A stretch of 64,000 bases of DNA from Aurantiochytrium sp. KH105 (taxonomy: Eukaryota > Sar > Bigyra > Thraustochytrida > Thraustochytriidae): the NCBI GenBank assembly GCA_003116975.1, contig BGKB01000209.1, positions 42,246 to 106,245 on the forward strand. Direction: 5' to 3'. The notes beneath the pieces are model-generated. The model did no database searches. It was not told the origin of the DNA and saw only the letters and a list, made by a program, of their open reading frames with translations. The stretch's first letter is position 1. Each line of letters opens with the position of its first letter. Shown here in pieces: positions 1 through 10,290 of the stretch. Position numbers and translations under genes: made by a program.

Positions 1-341
1 GTTACCGCGACAGTTGTCTCGCACGCGTCGGGGAAGATTGGGAAAAAAAAAGGGTCTGGACTCTCTCAGCCTCGGCATATCGAAGAAGTACCCGTACGAT
101 ACAGCGATGATACACGTACGATACAGGGATAGGTTGCAGTGAGCACGGTGTTCGTGAACGGCAGGCTGTATTCGGTGAGGAAGTCGGGCCCATTGGCCAG
201 ACCGCTACATGGGAAGAGCGAACGAGGAAGCCGACTGCCGATGGCAGCTCGACACGACTTTGAAGACGATGACTTCGACCTGTGACACCTTGCCAGGCTT
301 GATCCCCCTGGATGATAGGGGGAGGTGATTTTGTTCCTTGT
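1..341. other. Left-edge sequence without a supported gene
   Basis: No reading frame here has coding character. Short frames on the minus strand lack a plausible start or domain. It lies 3' of the minus-strand gene that ends at 342 and probably holds its 3' UTR. Confidence 0.5.
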
Positions 342-1229
342 TCAAGAGGTCACGCTCGCGAGTGGTCCGCGCGGGGTTGTGATGCTCACGCGATCAAAGC
401 CTTGGGGACTATGGTCCGCGACACGATCTGGAAGGGATGCTGAAGCCATTTCGCTGGTAAGACTCGAGGTCTCTTGCGATGCCGAGCGAGACATTTGGCT
501 GCGCTTTGCGCCCAAATGAACGGGGGCCGTCTCGATAACGGAAGGAGGTCTACGGGGAGCATTAGTCTCGCTGGCGGTCTCAAGGGCGAGGGCGCGGTCA
601 TCGCTTGGGGTTTGTTTGGCGTTCTCCGTGCGCGTGCGGCTGTTTTGACTGTCGTTTTCAGCAAAGTCATCACTGCCTTCATCGGGGTCGGTTTTGGGCC
701 GGGACGCGTCGCGGTTACTTTCTGGATCATTGGAAAGACTTTCGGAGTGCGTCGCGTGTAGGTCCTCGAGCTCGTCGTCCGTTTGCGAGAGGATGGTTTC
801 TGCATCGCTGTCTTGGTCGTACTCGCCAGTCCCAAAGATGGCATCAACGCCAGAAGCGTCGAGGTGGGAAAGTTCAGCCCAGGGAGTTTGGTCTGCGAGA
901 GCGTCAACAAACTTGCAGCGTTCGTCAAAATCGCGCAGGGTGAGCTTGAAGACGCGCTCTGGCCTTCGGAGGTCGAGCAGGACGTCATTTGTGCGGATGC
1001 TCACGCCGGCGTCCTCCTCGGCCTCTCTGTAGCTGAGGAAGATGGCGGCGACGTCTTTGAGGTGCACGAGCGCCGCGAGCGCGGGCGGCTCGTCGCTCGT
1101 CATGATGCGCAGCGACGACCTTCCCACGCGGACCTCGCCCTCGCGCAGCAGCATGAACGCTGCGCCCAGCCTCGTGATCTCGCACGAGACCACGGCCGCG
1201 CTGGCCACGGCCGCATCGTCGCTGATCAT
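342..1229 (-). CDS. Unrecognised 295-aa protein with acidic Ser-rich tail
   Basis: A single ATG-started frame of 295 codons. Residues 1 to about 115 are compositionally normal and alternate short hydrophobic strands with charged turns, which would suit a PH-like or other beta-rich domain, but I recognise no family. From about residue 120 the chain is acidic and rich in Ser, Asp, Glu and Thr, as in a disordered regulatory tail. There is no signal peptide or membrane segment. The gene points away from the GDH-like gene and the two are separated by 2.8 kb of low-complexity DNA. The competing frames on both strands over this interval are biased in composition and lack domains. The function is unknown; coding status is likely but not certain. 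Confidence 0.55.
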   Translation of the reverse strand: MISDDAAVASAAVVSCEITRLGAAFMLLREGEVRVGRSSLRIMTSDEPPALAALVHLKDVAAIFLSYREAEEDAGVSIRTNDVLLDLRRPERVFKLTLRDFDERCKFVDALADQTPWAELSHLDASGVDAIFGTGEYDQDSDAETILSQTDDELEDLHATHSESLSNDPESNRDASRPKTDPDEGSDDFAENDSQNSRTRTENAKQTPSDDRALALETASETNAPRRPPSVIETAPVHLGAKRSQMSRSASQETSSLTSEMASASLPDRVADHSPQGFDRVSITTPRGPLASVTS

Positions 1230-1455
1230 GCTTGCTCGGGCCGCGCGTCAGGTCGCACGTCAGGTCGCGCTCTCGCGGTCCTCGCTCCCTTCGCTCCCTC
1301 TCTGGCGCCAGCTTCGCGCTCGCTCGCCTCGCGCTCGCGCTCGCGCTCGCGCTCGCCGGGTCTGCCGCGCGGGACCGCCTCGGCGAGGCACGCTTGCTTG
1401 ACTGTGACTGTCTGGGGGTTTCACTTTGTTTGTGTTTCACACGATTTCACATTGC

Positions 1456-1535
1456 CAAAGAAAGAAAGAAAGAAAGGAGAAAAGACAGCAAGCAAGCAAG
1501 CAAGAAAGAAAGAAAGAAAGAAAGAAAGAGAGAAA
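1456..1535. repeat. AAAG-type microsatellite with AAGC interruption
   Basis: Runs of AAAG flank a short AAGC tetranucleotide run, upstream of the minus-strand gene starting at 1229. Confidence 0.85.
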
Positions 1536-1607
1536 GGCTTGGCAGAGCGAGTCTCGGAGCATGGATGAACGTAGCTCAAAGACGATGGCCGACTCCGACG
1601 CGGATCA

Positions 1608-1682
1608 GGATATAGCTAGCTAGGTTGGCGATGACCGACTCCGATGCGGACCAAGCTAGCTAGCTAGCTGGATTGGCTGGGC
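1608..1682. repeat. GCTAGCTA palindromic repeats within a duplicated segment
   Basis: A segment containing GACTCCGA and GCGGA followed by GCTAGCTAG is repeated twice in about 90 bp, each copy ending in self-complementary CTAG repeats. Confidence 0.6.
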
Positions 1683-2530
1683 TGGGCCTTGAAAGGCGCG
1701 TCCCAGCTGCTGCTGAGCAGAAGGCTGACGGTTTCGATACATTGGGTGTTTATTATAAGGTGTATAGGCCCGCGGCTGGCGACTGCTGGCTTTGACCTCG
1801 ATGATGTTCTCGCGCCTGATTATTTGGCTTTGCTATTCTGTCGACGTTGTGGGCGATTCCTTCGTATCTGAAATTGAACGATTGACCTCCTTCCCAGCTT
1901 GCAGGCGCAACACGATGCTGTCTATCTGTCTGTCTCTCTGTCTGTCTGCAGATCGACCCCGTCAGAGAAGTATACTATACGCCTACTGCATCCGTAAAGT
2001 CCCAGCTTCTATTTTATAACTCCCCCAAGTTCTTCGAGCAGTCGAACTTCGTTCTCTTTCCACACGCCCCCTCCGTCGCCGCGACATCCGCATGCCGCTT
2101 GCCACCACCCACTCACTGACTGCCACAGCGCCGCCCAACCTCCCAAGCAACTGCAAGCAAGGAAGCAAGCCAGCCAGGAGGCATTGTTGTGCCCGTGCCA
2201 GCCCGGCTTCCAGCTCCAGCGGCACAACGGACGGCCGCTGGCCCGGCTTTGCTCGTCGTCTTCCCGCCAGGTCTGCAGCAGCTGCACCTGCGTGCTTCGT
2301 TCGGTGCGTGCCCAGGGTCTGCGAGCAGCCCGCGCTCACACCGGTGCAGACAGGTGCAGCAGGTGCAGCTGAGCTGCTGCATCTGCATCCTCCTCGGTCC
2401 TGGCTTGAGCTTCGCACTGCACCGCTTGCATCGAGTTGGCTGGGCTGGGCTGGGCTGGGCTTGGTTTGGCTTGCATTTGCTCTGCATTGATGTGAATCGC
2501 ATTGCACTCTCCACATTGGACCTGCTCCAC

Positions 2531-2590
2531 TGCATTGCACTACATTGCACTACATTGCATTACATTGCGCTACATTGCATTGCGTTGCTT
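2531..2590. repeat. CATTGCACTA-type tandem array
   Basis: About six 10-bp units related to CATTGCACTA lie in tandem, preceded at about 2440-2460 by GGGCT repeats. Frames through it are repeat artefacts. Confidence 0.8.
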
Positions 2591-4054
2591 TGCACATGGA
2601 TGCATCTCTTTGCACCACATCGCCCTGCGCCACATCGCCTCGCACTCCATGCCTCCGCTCGTCGCCGCCCCGCGCCCGCGCCGCCATCCACGCTGCCGCC
2701 GCAGGGCTGCCTGCGGTTGTGCGGTCGGTGCTGGCGCTGCTGCTGCTGCTGCAGGTCTCGCAGTGTTCGGCGTCGCGCTGCCCCGCCTCCAGGCCCTGGC
2801 GGCCCGGGTGACGCGCCGGCGCAGCTCAAGTCTGCTGGAAGGCGCCGCTCTTCTGCGCCGCGCCGCGCGGTGCTGCTCGGGAGTTTTATGATCGTTGTCG
2901 TTGGTTCGCGCTGTTGGGTTTTTTCTGATGCGCCATGGGCGATGCAGCGGTGGTTGGTCCGCGCTGTTTGTTTATTTGTTTGTTTGTTCGCCGAGACAAG
3001 CAAGCGCCACTTGTTCTTACAGTTAGAGAGGCCTGCCTGCCTGCCTGCCTGCCTGCGTGAGCCGTGTGCAGGAGAGGCGCGCCCTGCACCGCGCCGCGTT
3101 CGGCAGGCGAAGGCGGAAGCGCGAAGGGGCGACGCACGCGCGCGCGAGGCCCTGCCTGCACCGCGCCGCAGCGGCCGGCCAGGGCCCGGCGCAGCACGCA
3201 GCATCAGCATGCAGCATCAGCGTGCAGCGCGGCGCGTAGAGTGGCAGCGCACCGTGAGCAGCAGGCGGCGGCTGCACCGGGTCTGGTGCGAGCGCGCCCC
3301 CGGCTGGGGCCTGCTTCTGCGCCAGGGCTGGCGCGCTGTGCAGAGGCGTCGAAGTGCGGCTGCGCTGCCGCGGCTGCTGCAGCTGCGGCTGGCTGCAGAC
3401 GCAGGGCAGCGGTGCGGCGCAGCGGCTCGGAGCGGCGCAGCCCTGCGATGGATGGACGGACGGACGCACGGACGGATGGACGTCTGGATGGTCCCCTCCC
3501 CTCCCCCAGGCCCCCGAGGTCGAGGACGCGATCAACTCGATGCGCGGAGGTAGGGGCGGGCGTGCGGAAAACAGCGGACCGGGCGCGGCGAGCCAGATCC
3601 GCGGTGCGCGCGCAAGACGGACGAGTCGCTCTCGTCAGGGCCCTCCTACAGCCACGCAGAGCAGTACTATGCCCCAAACCAGACAGTGCGCCGTCGCGAA
3701 TACCCCACTGTATCCGCCCGGACTACAGAGCGGGAAACGCAAAGCGGGCAGAGCAACTTGAAGGCAGCCAGAGAGACCCAAAGATAGAGACGGAAGCTAC
3801 CGAGACGAGACAGACACAGCGAGACAGACGCAGACAGGCAGACAGGCAGGCGCAGAGAGAGCAGAACAAGCGCGGAGAGGCGCGGCGAGGCAGGGAAGCA
3901 GGGCGAGGAAAGCGAGGCCGGGCGGCAGAGCGCAGAGCGAGCGCGGCGCGCGGCGGAGAGGCGAGCGGCGGCGCGGCGAGGCAGCGGCGAGGCCGGGCGG
4001 AGCGCGGCGAATCGCGGCGATCGCGGAGGGCGGCGGGGCCGCGGGCCGGGGAGG

Positions 4055-5374
4055 ATGATGATGATGGGCNGCCAGGAGGCCGCCGAGCTCCTCGTCGACG
4101 AGGCGCGCCGCCGCGACCCGTACCAGGTGGACTTTTTGCAGTGCGTGCAGGAGGTCTCCCAGGACGTCGCCGTGACGATGGAGGGCGCCCCCAAGCTGGC
4201 ATGGGTCTTCAAGCAGCTCATGGAGCCCGAGCGCCTCGTCACCTTCCGCGTGCCCTGGACCGACGACAACGGCAACGCGCGCATCAACCGCGGATACCGC
4301 ATCCAGTACTCGAGCGCCCTCGGACCGTACCACGGCGCGCTCCGCTTCCACCCCCACCTCTCGCACGGCGCGGTGCGCATGCTCGGATGGGAGCAGACCC
4401 TCAAGAACGCGCTCACCGGCGCCCCCCTCGGCGGCTCGCGCGGCGGATCTGACTTTGACCCCAGCAACAAGTCCGAGCACGAGATCCGCAGGTTCACCAA
4501 TGCCTTCATGTGCGAGCTCGTCGACTTCATCGGACCCGGTCTCGACACCCTCGAGACCGACCTCGGCGTCGGCTCCAGCGTCATGGCCGCCCTCCACGAC
4601 GCCTACCGCCACATGGACGTCGAGGGCGCCGCGGACGCCAACAGCTCGCTCTTTGGCGCCTGCGAGGTCTTTCCCGAGGCCTCCGGCTTTGGTAGCGTCT
4701 ACTTTGCCCAGCGCGCCCTCGAGGTCCGCGGAGAGTCTCTTCAGGACAAGCGCTGCCTCATTTCTGGCTCGGGCACCCTTGCCCGCTCCACGGCGCTCAA
4801 GCTCATCGAGAAGGGCGCCAAGCCCATTACTCTCTCGGACGACTCGGGCTTTATTGTCGCCGAAAACGGATTCGTCCCCGGCGACCTCGAGAACATCGCG
4901 CAAATCAAAAAGTCCAAGGGCTCGCTCAAGGAGTACGCGCGCCTTGCCAACGTGCAGTTCTTTGGCTCTGGCTCGCAGTGGGAGCAGGTCAAGGGAGACA
5001 TCGCCTTTCCCTCGGTCATCCAGTCCGAGATCAACACTGACGACGCCACCTTGCTCGCGGACAACGGCTGCCTTGCCGTCTTTGAGAACGCCGACCGCGC
5101 CTGCACGCCCAACGCCCAGACTGTGCTCGACGACCGTGGCCTCCTCTTCGCGCCCAGCAAGGCCGTCAACTGCGGCTCGGTTATTGCCAGCACCCATGTC
5201 GGCGAGTCTCGCGAGGAGATGGACAAGGCCCTTTCGGAGCGCATGGCCGAGCTCCATGACGAAATTGCCGAGACCGCCTCCCGCTACGGCCACCCGGGCG
5301 ACCTTCAGGCTGGCGCCAACCTTCTCTCCTTCATTCGCATTGCCAACTCGCCCATGTACACGACGGAGATCTAA
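4055..5374 (+). CDS. Glutamate dehydrogenase family protein lacking canonical catalytic lysines
   Basis: The 439-aa product matches the NADP-type hexameric GDH fold over its whole length: the N-terminal substrate domain (about 1-195), then a Rossmann domain with GSGTLA near residue 235. Family members are usually near 450 aa, so it is full length. Compared with bacterial and fungal GDH, the substrate lysine of the PYKGG motif is His93, and the catalytic lysine of GGxKGG is Arg129. The middle lysine (Lys117) and the catalytic Asp (Asp169, in TDLGVG) remain. The ATG is the first of four consecutive ATG codons, and a single ambiguous base sits at 4070 in codon 6. The alignable N-terminus begins about residue 10, so no large upstream exon is needed. 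Canonical activity is doubtful; it may be a regulatory paralogue, a pseudoenzyme, or an enzyme of changed specificity. Confidence 0.9.
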   Translation: MMMMGXQEAAELLVDEARRRDPYQVDFLQCVQEVSQDVAVTMEGAPKLAWVFKQLMEPERLVTFRVPWTDDNGNARINRGYRIQYSSALGPYHGALRFHPHLSHGAVRMLGWEQTLKNALTGAPLGGSRGGSDFDPSNKSEHEIRRFTNAFMCELVDFIGPGLDTLETDLGVGSSVMAALHDAYRHMDVEGAADANSSLFGACEVFPEASGFGSVYFAQRALEVRGESLQDKRCLISGSGTLARSTALKLIEKGAKPITLSDDSGFIVAENGFVPGDLENIAQIKKSKGSLKEYARLANVQFFGSGSQWEQVKGDIAFPSVIQSEINTDDATLLADNGCLAVFENADRACTPNAQTVLDDRGLLFAPSKAVNCGSVIASTHVGESREEMDKALSERMAELHDEIAETASRYGHPGDLQAGANLLSFIRIANSPMYTTEI

Positions 5375-6008
5375 ATTACACGCTAGATCACAATTGGTAC
5401 GGGTGCGCAATCGTGCTGATTAGCGCGCGCGATCTCCAGATGAGGATCGGCAATGTGCGCGCAACGCGCGAGGCAGTTGTCATGTCTTTTCTTCTTCTTC
5501 TTCTTCTTCTTCGATAATCCTTTATTCACTAACCTAAGATCTTTTGACTGCCACTCTTTCGCTTCATTATTACCTTCGTCGGCATCATCATCATTATCCG
5601 CAGCACTAGCAGCACCAGTGCCAGCAACGGTAGCAGCACTGGCTCCCCACTCGTACAATATTTCTGTGCGTGCATTGCAGACCCATTCTGCTAGAGACAC
5701 GATCGAGGTTGTCTTGGCAGAAATTCGTTGACCTGCCACTCGCACAGTTTCGCATGTCATACGAAGCTGGCTGGAGAAACACTAACAGTAATTGAAGGTA
5801 GTTGGAGACGCACGAAGCTAGCTATGGGAACGCAAAGGTAGCAGCAGACATGATTGAATCTTCAAGTTGCCCCAGCCATCTCATCACGTTTTTCGGACAC
5901 GCCAAGGACACAAACGTCAGTAATTTACTGGATGCATGTGAGCTGAGTATCATCTCCTCACAGCTCAACCGCGTCACTACTATAAAAATCAAAGTATACA
6001 AATTGTCT
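5375..6008. other. Intergenic, convergent 3' ends
   Basis: It lies between the GDH-like gene and the coiled-coil gene, which converge. It holds a CTT/TTC tract at about 5488-5510 and lower-GC sequence that likely includes both 3' UTRs. No coding frame is convincing. Confidence 0.6.
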
Positions 6009-7216
6009 TCAGTCAAGACTCGATTGCGATTTCGCTTCGTCGCGGCTCGCCAACGACACAGAAAGTCCATCTCGGCCAAAGAAAAGCGCCCCTGTATACG
6101 CCAGTACAACGTCCTTTTTGGCCCATCTGCGTTCTCGTTCCGCAGTCGCAACTTCGCGTCGAATCCGCTCTTTTTCCGCGCGTCGCCGGGCCTCTGCCGC
6201 CTGCTGCCTTTTCTTAGCCTCTATCCACTCTTGAAATGCTTCTTCATTTCGCGCAGCGCGCGCGCGCTGCTCTTCTCGCTCTCGGGCCCGGGCCGCAGCG
6301 CGCGCGGCCCTAGCTTGAGCGCTCTCGGCGGCAGCACTCTGAAGAGCCAAAATCGTCTGTTCTTCGAGCTCCTTTTCCGCCTTCTGCTGCTTTGCGCGTT
6401 TCTTCTTTGCTTCTCTGCGCTTGGCTCGCTGAGCACGCCGGACTTCGATGCGAGCCTCGCGGGCCTGCTTTTTCTTTTGCCGCTCCCAGGACTTTACCGC
6501 ACGCGCACTCTCGCGAGACGCCCGTGCCGCCCTTTCTTCTTCTTCCTTTCGCAGAGCCTCTTGCCTCGCAAGTTCCTCGCTTCGCTGTCGAAGCTTTTCG
6601 GCGCGCCATTCTTCAAAGGCTCTGGTCTGCGTTGGCTTGATGTGGACACTGCGTGAGCCACCGCCTCTTCGGCGAGATGTATCGTCGCGCACAAGAATGC
6701 CAGCTTCGCCAAAACGCGCCTTCCAGAACTCCCGAGTCTCTGCAAGCGTAGCATCTGCTGGTAGCGGCGGATTGCCGATAGTCGTGAGTGGTTTGAGAAT
6801 GCTGTTCTCAAAGGCCTCACGTCCTCTTTTAGTTTGTTATAGTCAGCATCGTCGTCGATCGCAAAGCCATTAGCCTCCTTTTAATTGAAACCCTTCGAGG
6901 CCTTTACTCGAATTTGTGCGCTGCAAATTTGCAAGACTTACCTCGAATTCTCGTACGTTGATCCGTACACAAAGCTAGTTTGGAAATCGAGAAGCGGTTT
7001 GGAGTTTGGGGGACCGTCTTGGCCCAAGGCAGCAGCTGCAGCAGCGCTGTTATTACGTTGCACTCCCTTTTGCATTTTTGTGGACGCGCTTCTGTTCGTG
7101 TTAAACTCCCGAGCATTCTCTTTTATCTCTTGGTGTCTTTGTTGCGCAAGATCGCGGTTTTGAGGCGGCGACGCTGCGTACCTAGACGGGTCGTAGGTCT
7201 TGCCTGGTTGGGTCAT
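6009..7216 (-). CDS. Coiled-coil protein, possibly CCDC34-like, two exons
   Basis: I propose two exons, 7216-6942 and 6825-6009, giving 363 aa. The intron (6826-6941, 116 nt) has a perfect GTAAGT donor, a branch-like CTGAC and an acceptor AG; it joins phase 2 to phase 2 and the total is divisible by three. The N-terminal third contains TYDPSRY and an Ala run. The rest is a long Arg/Lys/Glu/Ala coiled coil with two AFxEW-type motifs (AFEEW and AFQEW), a pattern I associate with CCDC34-like and ciliary/microtubule coiled-coil proteins. That assignment is tentative. The start is the first ATG; an in-frame GTG lies further upstream. The gene is head-to-head with the ankyrin gene at 7502. Confidence 0.6.
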
Positions 7217-7501
7217 CTTCGCGACGCCGGGAGGACGAGTCGTCCCCGCAAGCACGCTTACGAGGGCAAGGTTTTAGAGGAATGTTCAAGCGAGCACGTC
7301 AGCTTCTGGCGGCGCTCTCGGCCGCCCGCTTCCTCTCCGTTTTCGATAGCCCAAGCGGGTTTCACCACGCGCTCGCTGCCAGCCCTCGTATGACAAAACT
7401 TCTTCTTACGCACGAACCTCGCATTTTTTTAGCGTCCCCCAAAACGTAACAGCTGCGCAACCCTTTTTCCAACTTTGCGCAACGCTTTTAACCTTCTCGC
7501 G
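7217..7501. promoter_or_regulatory. Short divergent promoter region
   Basis: A 285-bp interval between two start codons facing away from each other (minus gene at 7216, plus gene at 7502). It must contain both promoters and 5' UTRs. No TATA element or known site is recognised. Confidence 0.45.
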
Positions 7502-8338
7502 ATGCAGAGGCAGAATCTGACCGCGAGAGCTGCGCACGCGACTCGACGCGAGAGAGCGATGAGCTTCACGCGCGGACTGGCGTGCCCGCATAGCGGCAAC
7601 GGCAAGGAGGATTGCCCGTGCCGCCGCGCGACTATCGCTTGCTCGCTCTTCACGGCGGCAGAATGGGGCGTCTTGAGCCGCGTTCAAGAGCGCGTCGCCA
7701 AGGACACCTTCGCTGTGAACGCAAAGGATTCGGGAGGGTATACAATGCTGCATTATGCGGCGCAGCATGGTCATCACGATATAGTCCGTTTTCTTTTACA
7801 AAGAGGCGCACAGGTGGACGCGCAGGGCCCTGGTTCCACGCCGCTCATGCGTGCCTGCTTTGCAGGTCAGCACGCCTGCGCTGTACTCTTGCTTGATGCT
7901 GGGGCCTCTGCGAAACTTCAAGACAGGCTCTATGGCGAAACTGCGCTGCACAAAGCAGCACGTCAAGGTCATGATGCTGTTGTGGCGTTGGTTCTCGCTC
8001 GGGACCCGCAGAGCGCAATAATTCGCGATCACAAGGGACGGCTCTACTCGGAGCCTCGCAACGACATTGCTCTCGAGGATACACCTGCTGCTGCGCCAGC
8101 GTCTGCATCAAAGCCAACAATAACTATCGCTTCACAAGCGCTGGACTTTACTGCTCGTTCAGGAATGGAGTGTCCCATGTGTTCACAGCACATGCTACGT
8201 ATGCAGCGCATGCCATGTTGTTCGGCTTTGGTCTGCCCAACGTGCCTTCGCGCCCAGCAACGCAAACTGACAACGAGTCCACACTGTGACCTTTGCAACG
8301 CAAAGTCACAAGCGATTGAGAGCCCGAGTGCTTCTTGA
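7502..8338 (+). CDS. Ankyrin-repeat protein with C-terminal RING-like zinc domain
   Basis: The 278-aa product has about three ankyrin repeats at residues 78-170, shown by GYTMLHYAAQHGHHDIVRFL, STPLMRACFAGQHACAVLLL and GETALHKAARQGHDAVVALV. A C-terminal cysteine module follows: C224-x2-C227, C239/C240, C245-x2-C248 and C262-x2-C265, which fits a RING- or zinc-ribbon-like fold without the classic central His. An N-terminal Cys cluster (C28, C38, C40) may bind a further metal. Family knowledge suggests a ubiquitin-ligase or scaffolding role, but a full cross-brace RING is not demonstrated. The ATG at 7502 is the first in frame; the open frame extends upstream only through a TTG codon. Confidence 0.75.
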   Translation: MQRQNLTARAAHATRRERAMSFTRGLACPHSGNGKEDCPCRRATIACSLFTAAEWGVLSRVQERVAKDTFAVNAKDSGGYTMLHYAAQHGHHDIVRFLLQRGAQVDAQGPGSTPLMRACFAGQHACAVLLLDAGASAKLQDRLYGETALHKAARQGHDAVVALVLARDPQSAIIRDHKGRLYSEPRNDIALEDTPAAAPASASKPTITIASQALDFTARSGMECPMCSQHMLRMQRMPCCSALVCPTCLRAQQRKLTTSPHCDLCNAKSQAIESPSAS

Positions 8339-8889
8339 AAAATTTCTTTCTTTGTCGTTTCGAGTTGATCACGTCTCGCCAAGAGAACAGAGAGCTTTTC
8401 GTGAAACGAGAATTTTTTATCGCTCGTTTCGACGCGCTCGTTTAGGCGCGCGGCTTCCCAACCAAAGATGCGCAGGGAAAGAAGGCTAGCTTCAAAAAAT
8501 AGATTTGATATGTAAACTATGAGTTTTAAAAAAAAACGACATCTTCTACATTCTCGATGATCTCTGTGCAGCACACCCTTTAGTCAATCGCCGCCGGGCG
8601 GGAAACCAAAACAAACTGCAGCGTGAACTTGATATCAAACGTGAACGTACGTGAACGTAAACGTGAACGTGAACGTGACCGAAGACGACCGAATTCCACG
8701 ACGAACGCGCTTCTTCGGGCTGCGATTGAGAAGAACGTTCAAGGAGATGATGAGGCAACGACGCGTCTCGTGATGATGCATAGTTTGCCGGAAGCAGCCG
8801 GTTGGCTGAGCTATGAATCGTGTTTTTTATAAAAATAAAAATAAAAATAAAATATTTTGGCCAATTTCGCGGGAGGCATCGGTCATTTC
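8339..8889. other. Intergenic with ACGTGAAC repeats
   Basis: It holds an ACGTGAAC-type array at 8639-8678 and an AAAAATA run near 8828-8850. GC drops here. No coding frame is supported. Confidence 0.55.
8639..8678. repeat. GTGAACGT short tandem array
   Basis: About five units of a 6-8 bp GTGAAC/ACGTGAAC motif lie in tandem. Confidence 0.75.
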
Positions 8890-10290
8890 TCATGTCATTC
8901 TCTTCCAAGTGCCTTGTATGCTTTCGAGAACGGCCGCCACATAGGGATGTCGGTCGCCAAGACTTTCCTTCAGAATTGACAGTGCTTCCTCCCAGTACGT
9001 CAAGGCCTCCTCGTAGCGGCCTTTTGCTTTGTACAGATAGGCGATGTTGTTGAGCGTGGTCGCCACATAGGGATGCCGGTCGCCAAGACTTTCCTTGCGA
9101 ATCGACAGCGCTTCCTCGAGCATCTGCAAAGCTTCAATGTACTCGCCCTGGCTATTTAATTAATTCAAAAAGGTAGACCCGTGCAAAGAAGAATCTTGGC
9201 AAGCTTGCGTTCATCACCATCACCACTCCGAGCTTGCAATACTGCGTCTCGCGCCATTTTCAGCCGCCATGCGTGCACGCGTCGATTGACCTCTTTGATC
9301 AATGTCACATAGCCATCTTCCACGGCTGTTTCGATTGCTTTGTCAATCATCTCCTTGTCTTCTTTCTTCCAGCACTCTGCATTGCGCATATTGTTGTTAT
9401 CGGCCATGACAGTGGCCAATCCATCAACATCCTCAAGCAGTACCTGGACAAGAATCTGCTCTTGTCCAGGCGCAAAGACGACCTGGAAACTCTGCGCCCG
9501 CGTAATGGCGCCCATGATCTCCCATACGCACCAGGCCCGCTGCAGAGGCGCGGGCACATCCCAGCGGTCAAAGAAGATGACAGCGCTTCCGAATCGCCCG
9601 ATTGCCCGATACGATCCGTGCGTCAGACACTGGTTCCGCGCGGAAACCACTTTAGGAGGCAGATCTTCGTCTGCGCTGATCAGCAGAGGCTGGTTCGCGC
9701 AAAAAAGGTCAAGCCAGATAAACGGCGTCTTGGCCAAAAAGTGGTCCTCGAGCGCTGCGACGAGGTCCTGAAAGCGGCACTTGCGCGACTGACTCACAAA
9801 GGTGCCTTGGAACTCTGCTCTAACGTCCTCGTGATCGAGGAGACTGAGGTAGAATGCGCCTGGGGCAGGCTCTTGGTCAAGGCAAGCACGACGTGCTCAG
9901 CCACAACTTCCGTGCTCCAGTCTTGGCGGGGCTTAGGATCGGCGTCCTTTCCGGGCTCAAAGGTGATGAGCACGCCGACGTACTGCACGCGACCATGCAG
10001 TTTGCCGTTCGCCCTAATGCGCAGGACCTGAATGGTGGCGCCTTTTTTGACTTTGTCAGAGAGGTCGCGCGTGGCCACGTACAGCTCAACGCCGATGGCG
10101 GCTTCTCCGCTGAGCACCGCGGAGCTTCTTGACGGCGCGCAGCATCTCGGGTCGACGATCCTGCGCGCGTCCTCGGAGAAGATTTCGTCATCCGCCTTGC
10201 GCGTGAAGCTGATGCGGATGCGCTGCAAGTTGGACCTCCTGGTGATGGCCTCCTTTATCTCGTCTTCCTCTGCAGACGGACGATGTAAGT
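8890..10290 (-). pseudogene. Decayed kinesin-light-chain-type TPR gene
   Basis: Three adjacent minus-strand frames read as one interrupted protein. Fragment 1 (about 10290-9865) carries ELYVATRDLSDKVKKG and VQYVGVLITFEPGK. Fragment 2 (9896-9165) carries FIWLDLFCANQ and AWCVWEI, motifs I associate with TIR-like modules placed in front of TPRs in protist proteins. Fragment 3 (about 9155-8890) carries two TPRs of the kinesin-light-chain/nephrocystin type, each with KESLGDRHPYVA. Fragments 1 and 2 are joined by a one-base shift near 9870. Between 2 and 3 there is a shift at a T run plus an in-frame TAA. The spans are too short for ordinary introns. The TPR array also stops after two repeats, where such proteins usually have many. 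Sequencing errors could explain one lesion but hardly all. Confidence 0.6.

Larger units (their letters stand above)
1230..4054. other. 2.8-kb low-complexity region upstream of two divergent genes
   Basis: This interval holds an AAAG-type tract, GCTAGCTA repeats, a CATTGCACTA tandem array, GCCTGCCT and GGACGGAC runs, and long GC-rich purine-biased stretches. The open frames across it are long only because stop codons are rare in such sequence; they are Arg/Ala/Pro-rich and have no domain. It probably holds the promoters and 5' UTRs of the divergent genes at 1229 (minus) and 4055 (plus). Confidence 0.6.

Noticed and set aside
2189-3553. 454-codon plus-strand ORF and overlapping frames before the GDH-like gene
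   Set aside because: Cys/Arg/Ala/Pro-rich, built on simple repeats, no ATG at its start and no domain.
3797-5410. 537-codon minus-strand ORF
   Set aside because: Antisense to the GDH-like gene; Val/Leu/Asp/Glu composition is the mirror of its GC-rich third positions.
6826-6941. Coding-like stretch (GFAIDDDADYNKLKED) upstream of the coiled-coil exon
   Set aside because: It lies in a frame closed by an upstream TAA and does not join either exon in phase. The sequence works better as an intron with GTAAGT, CTGAC and AG. Some doubt remains.
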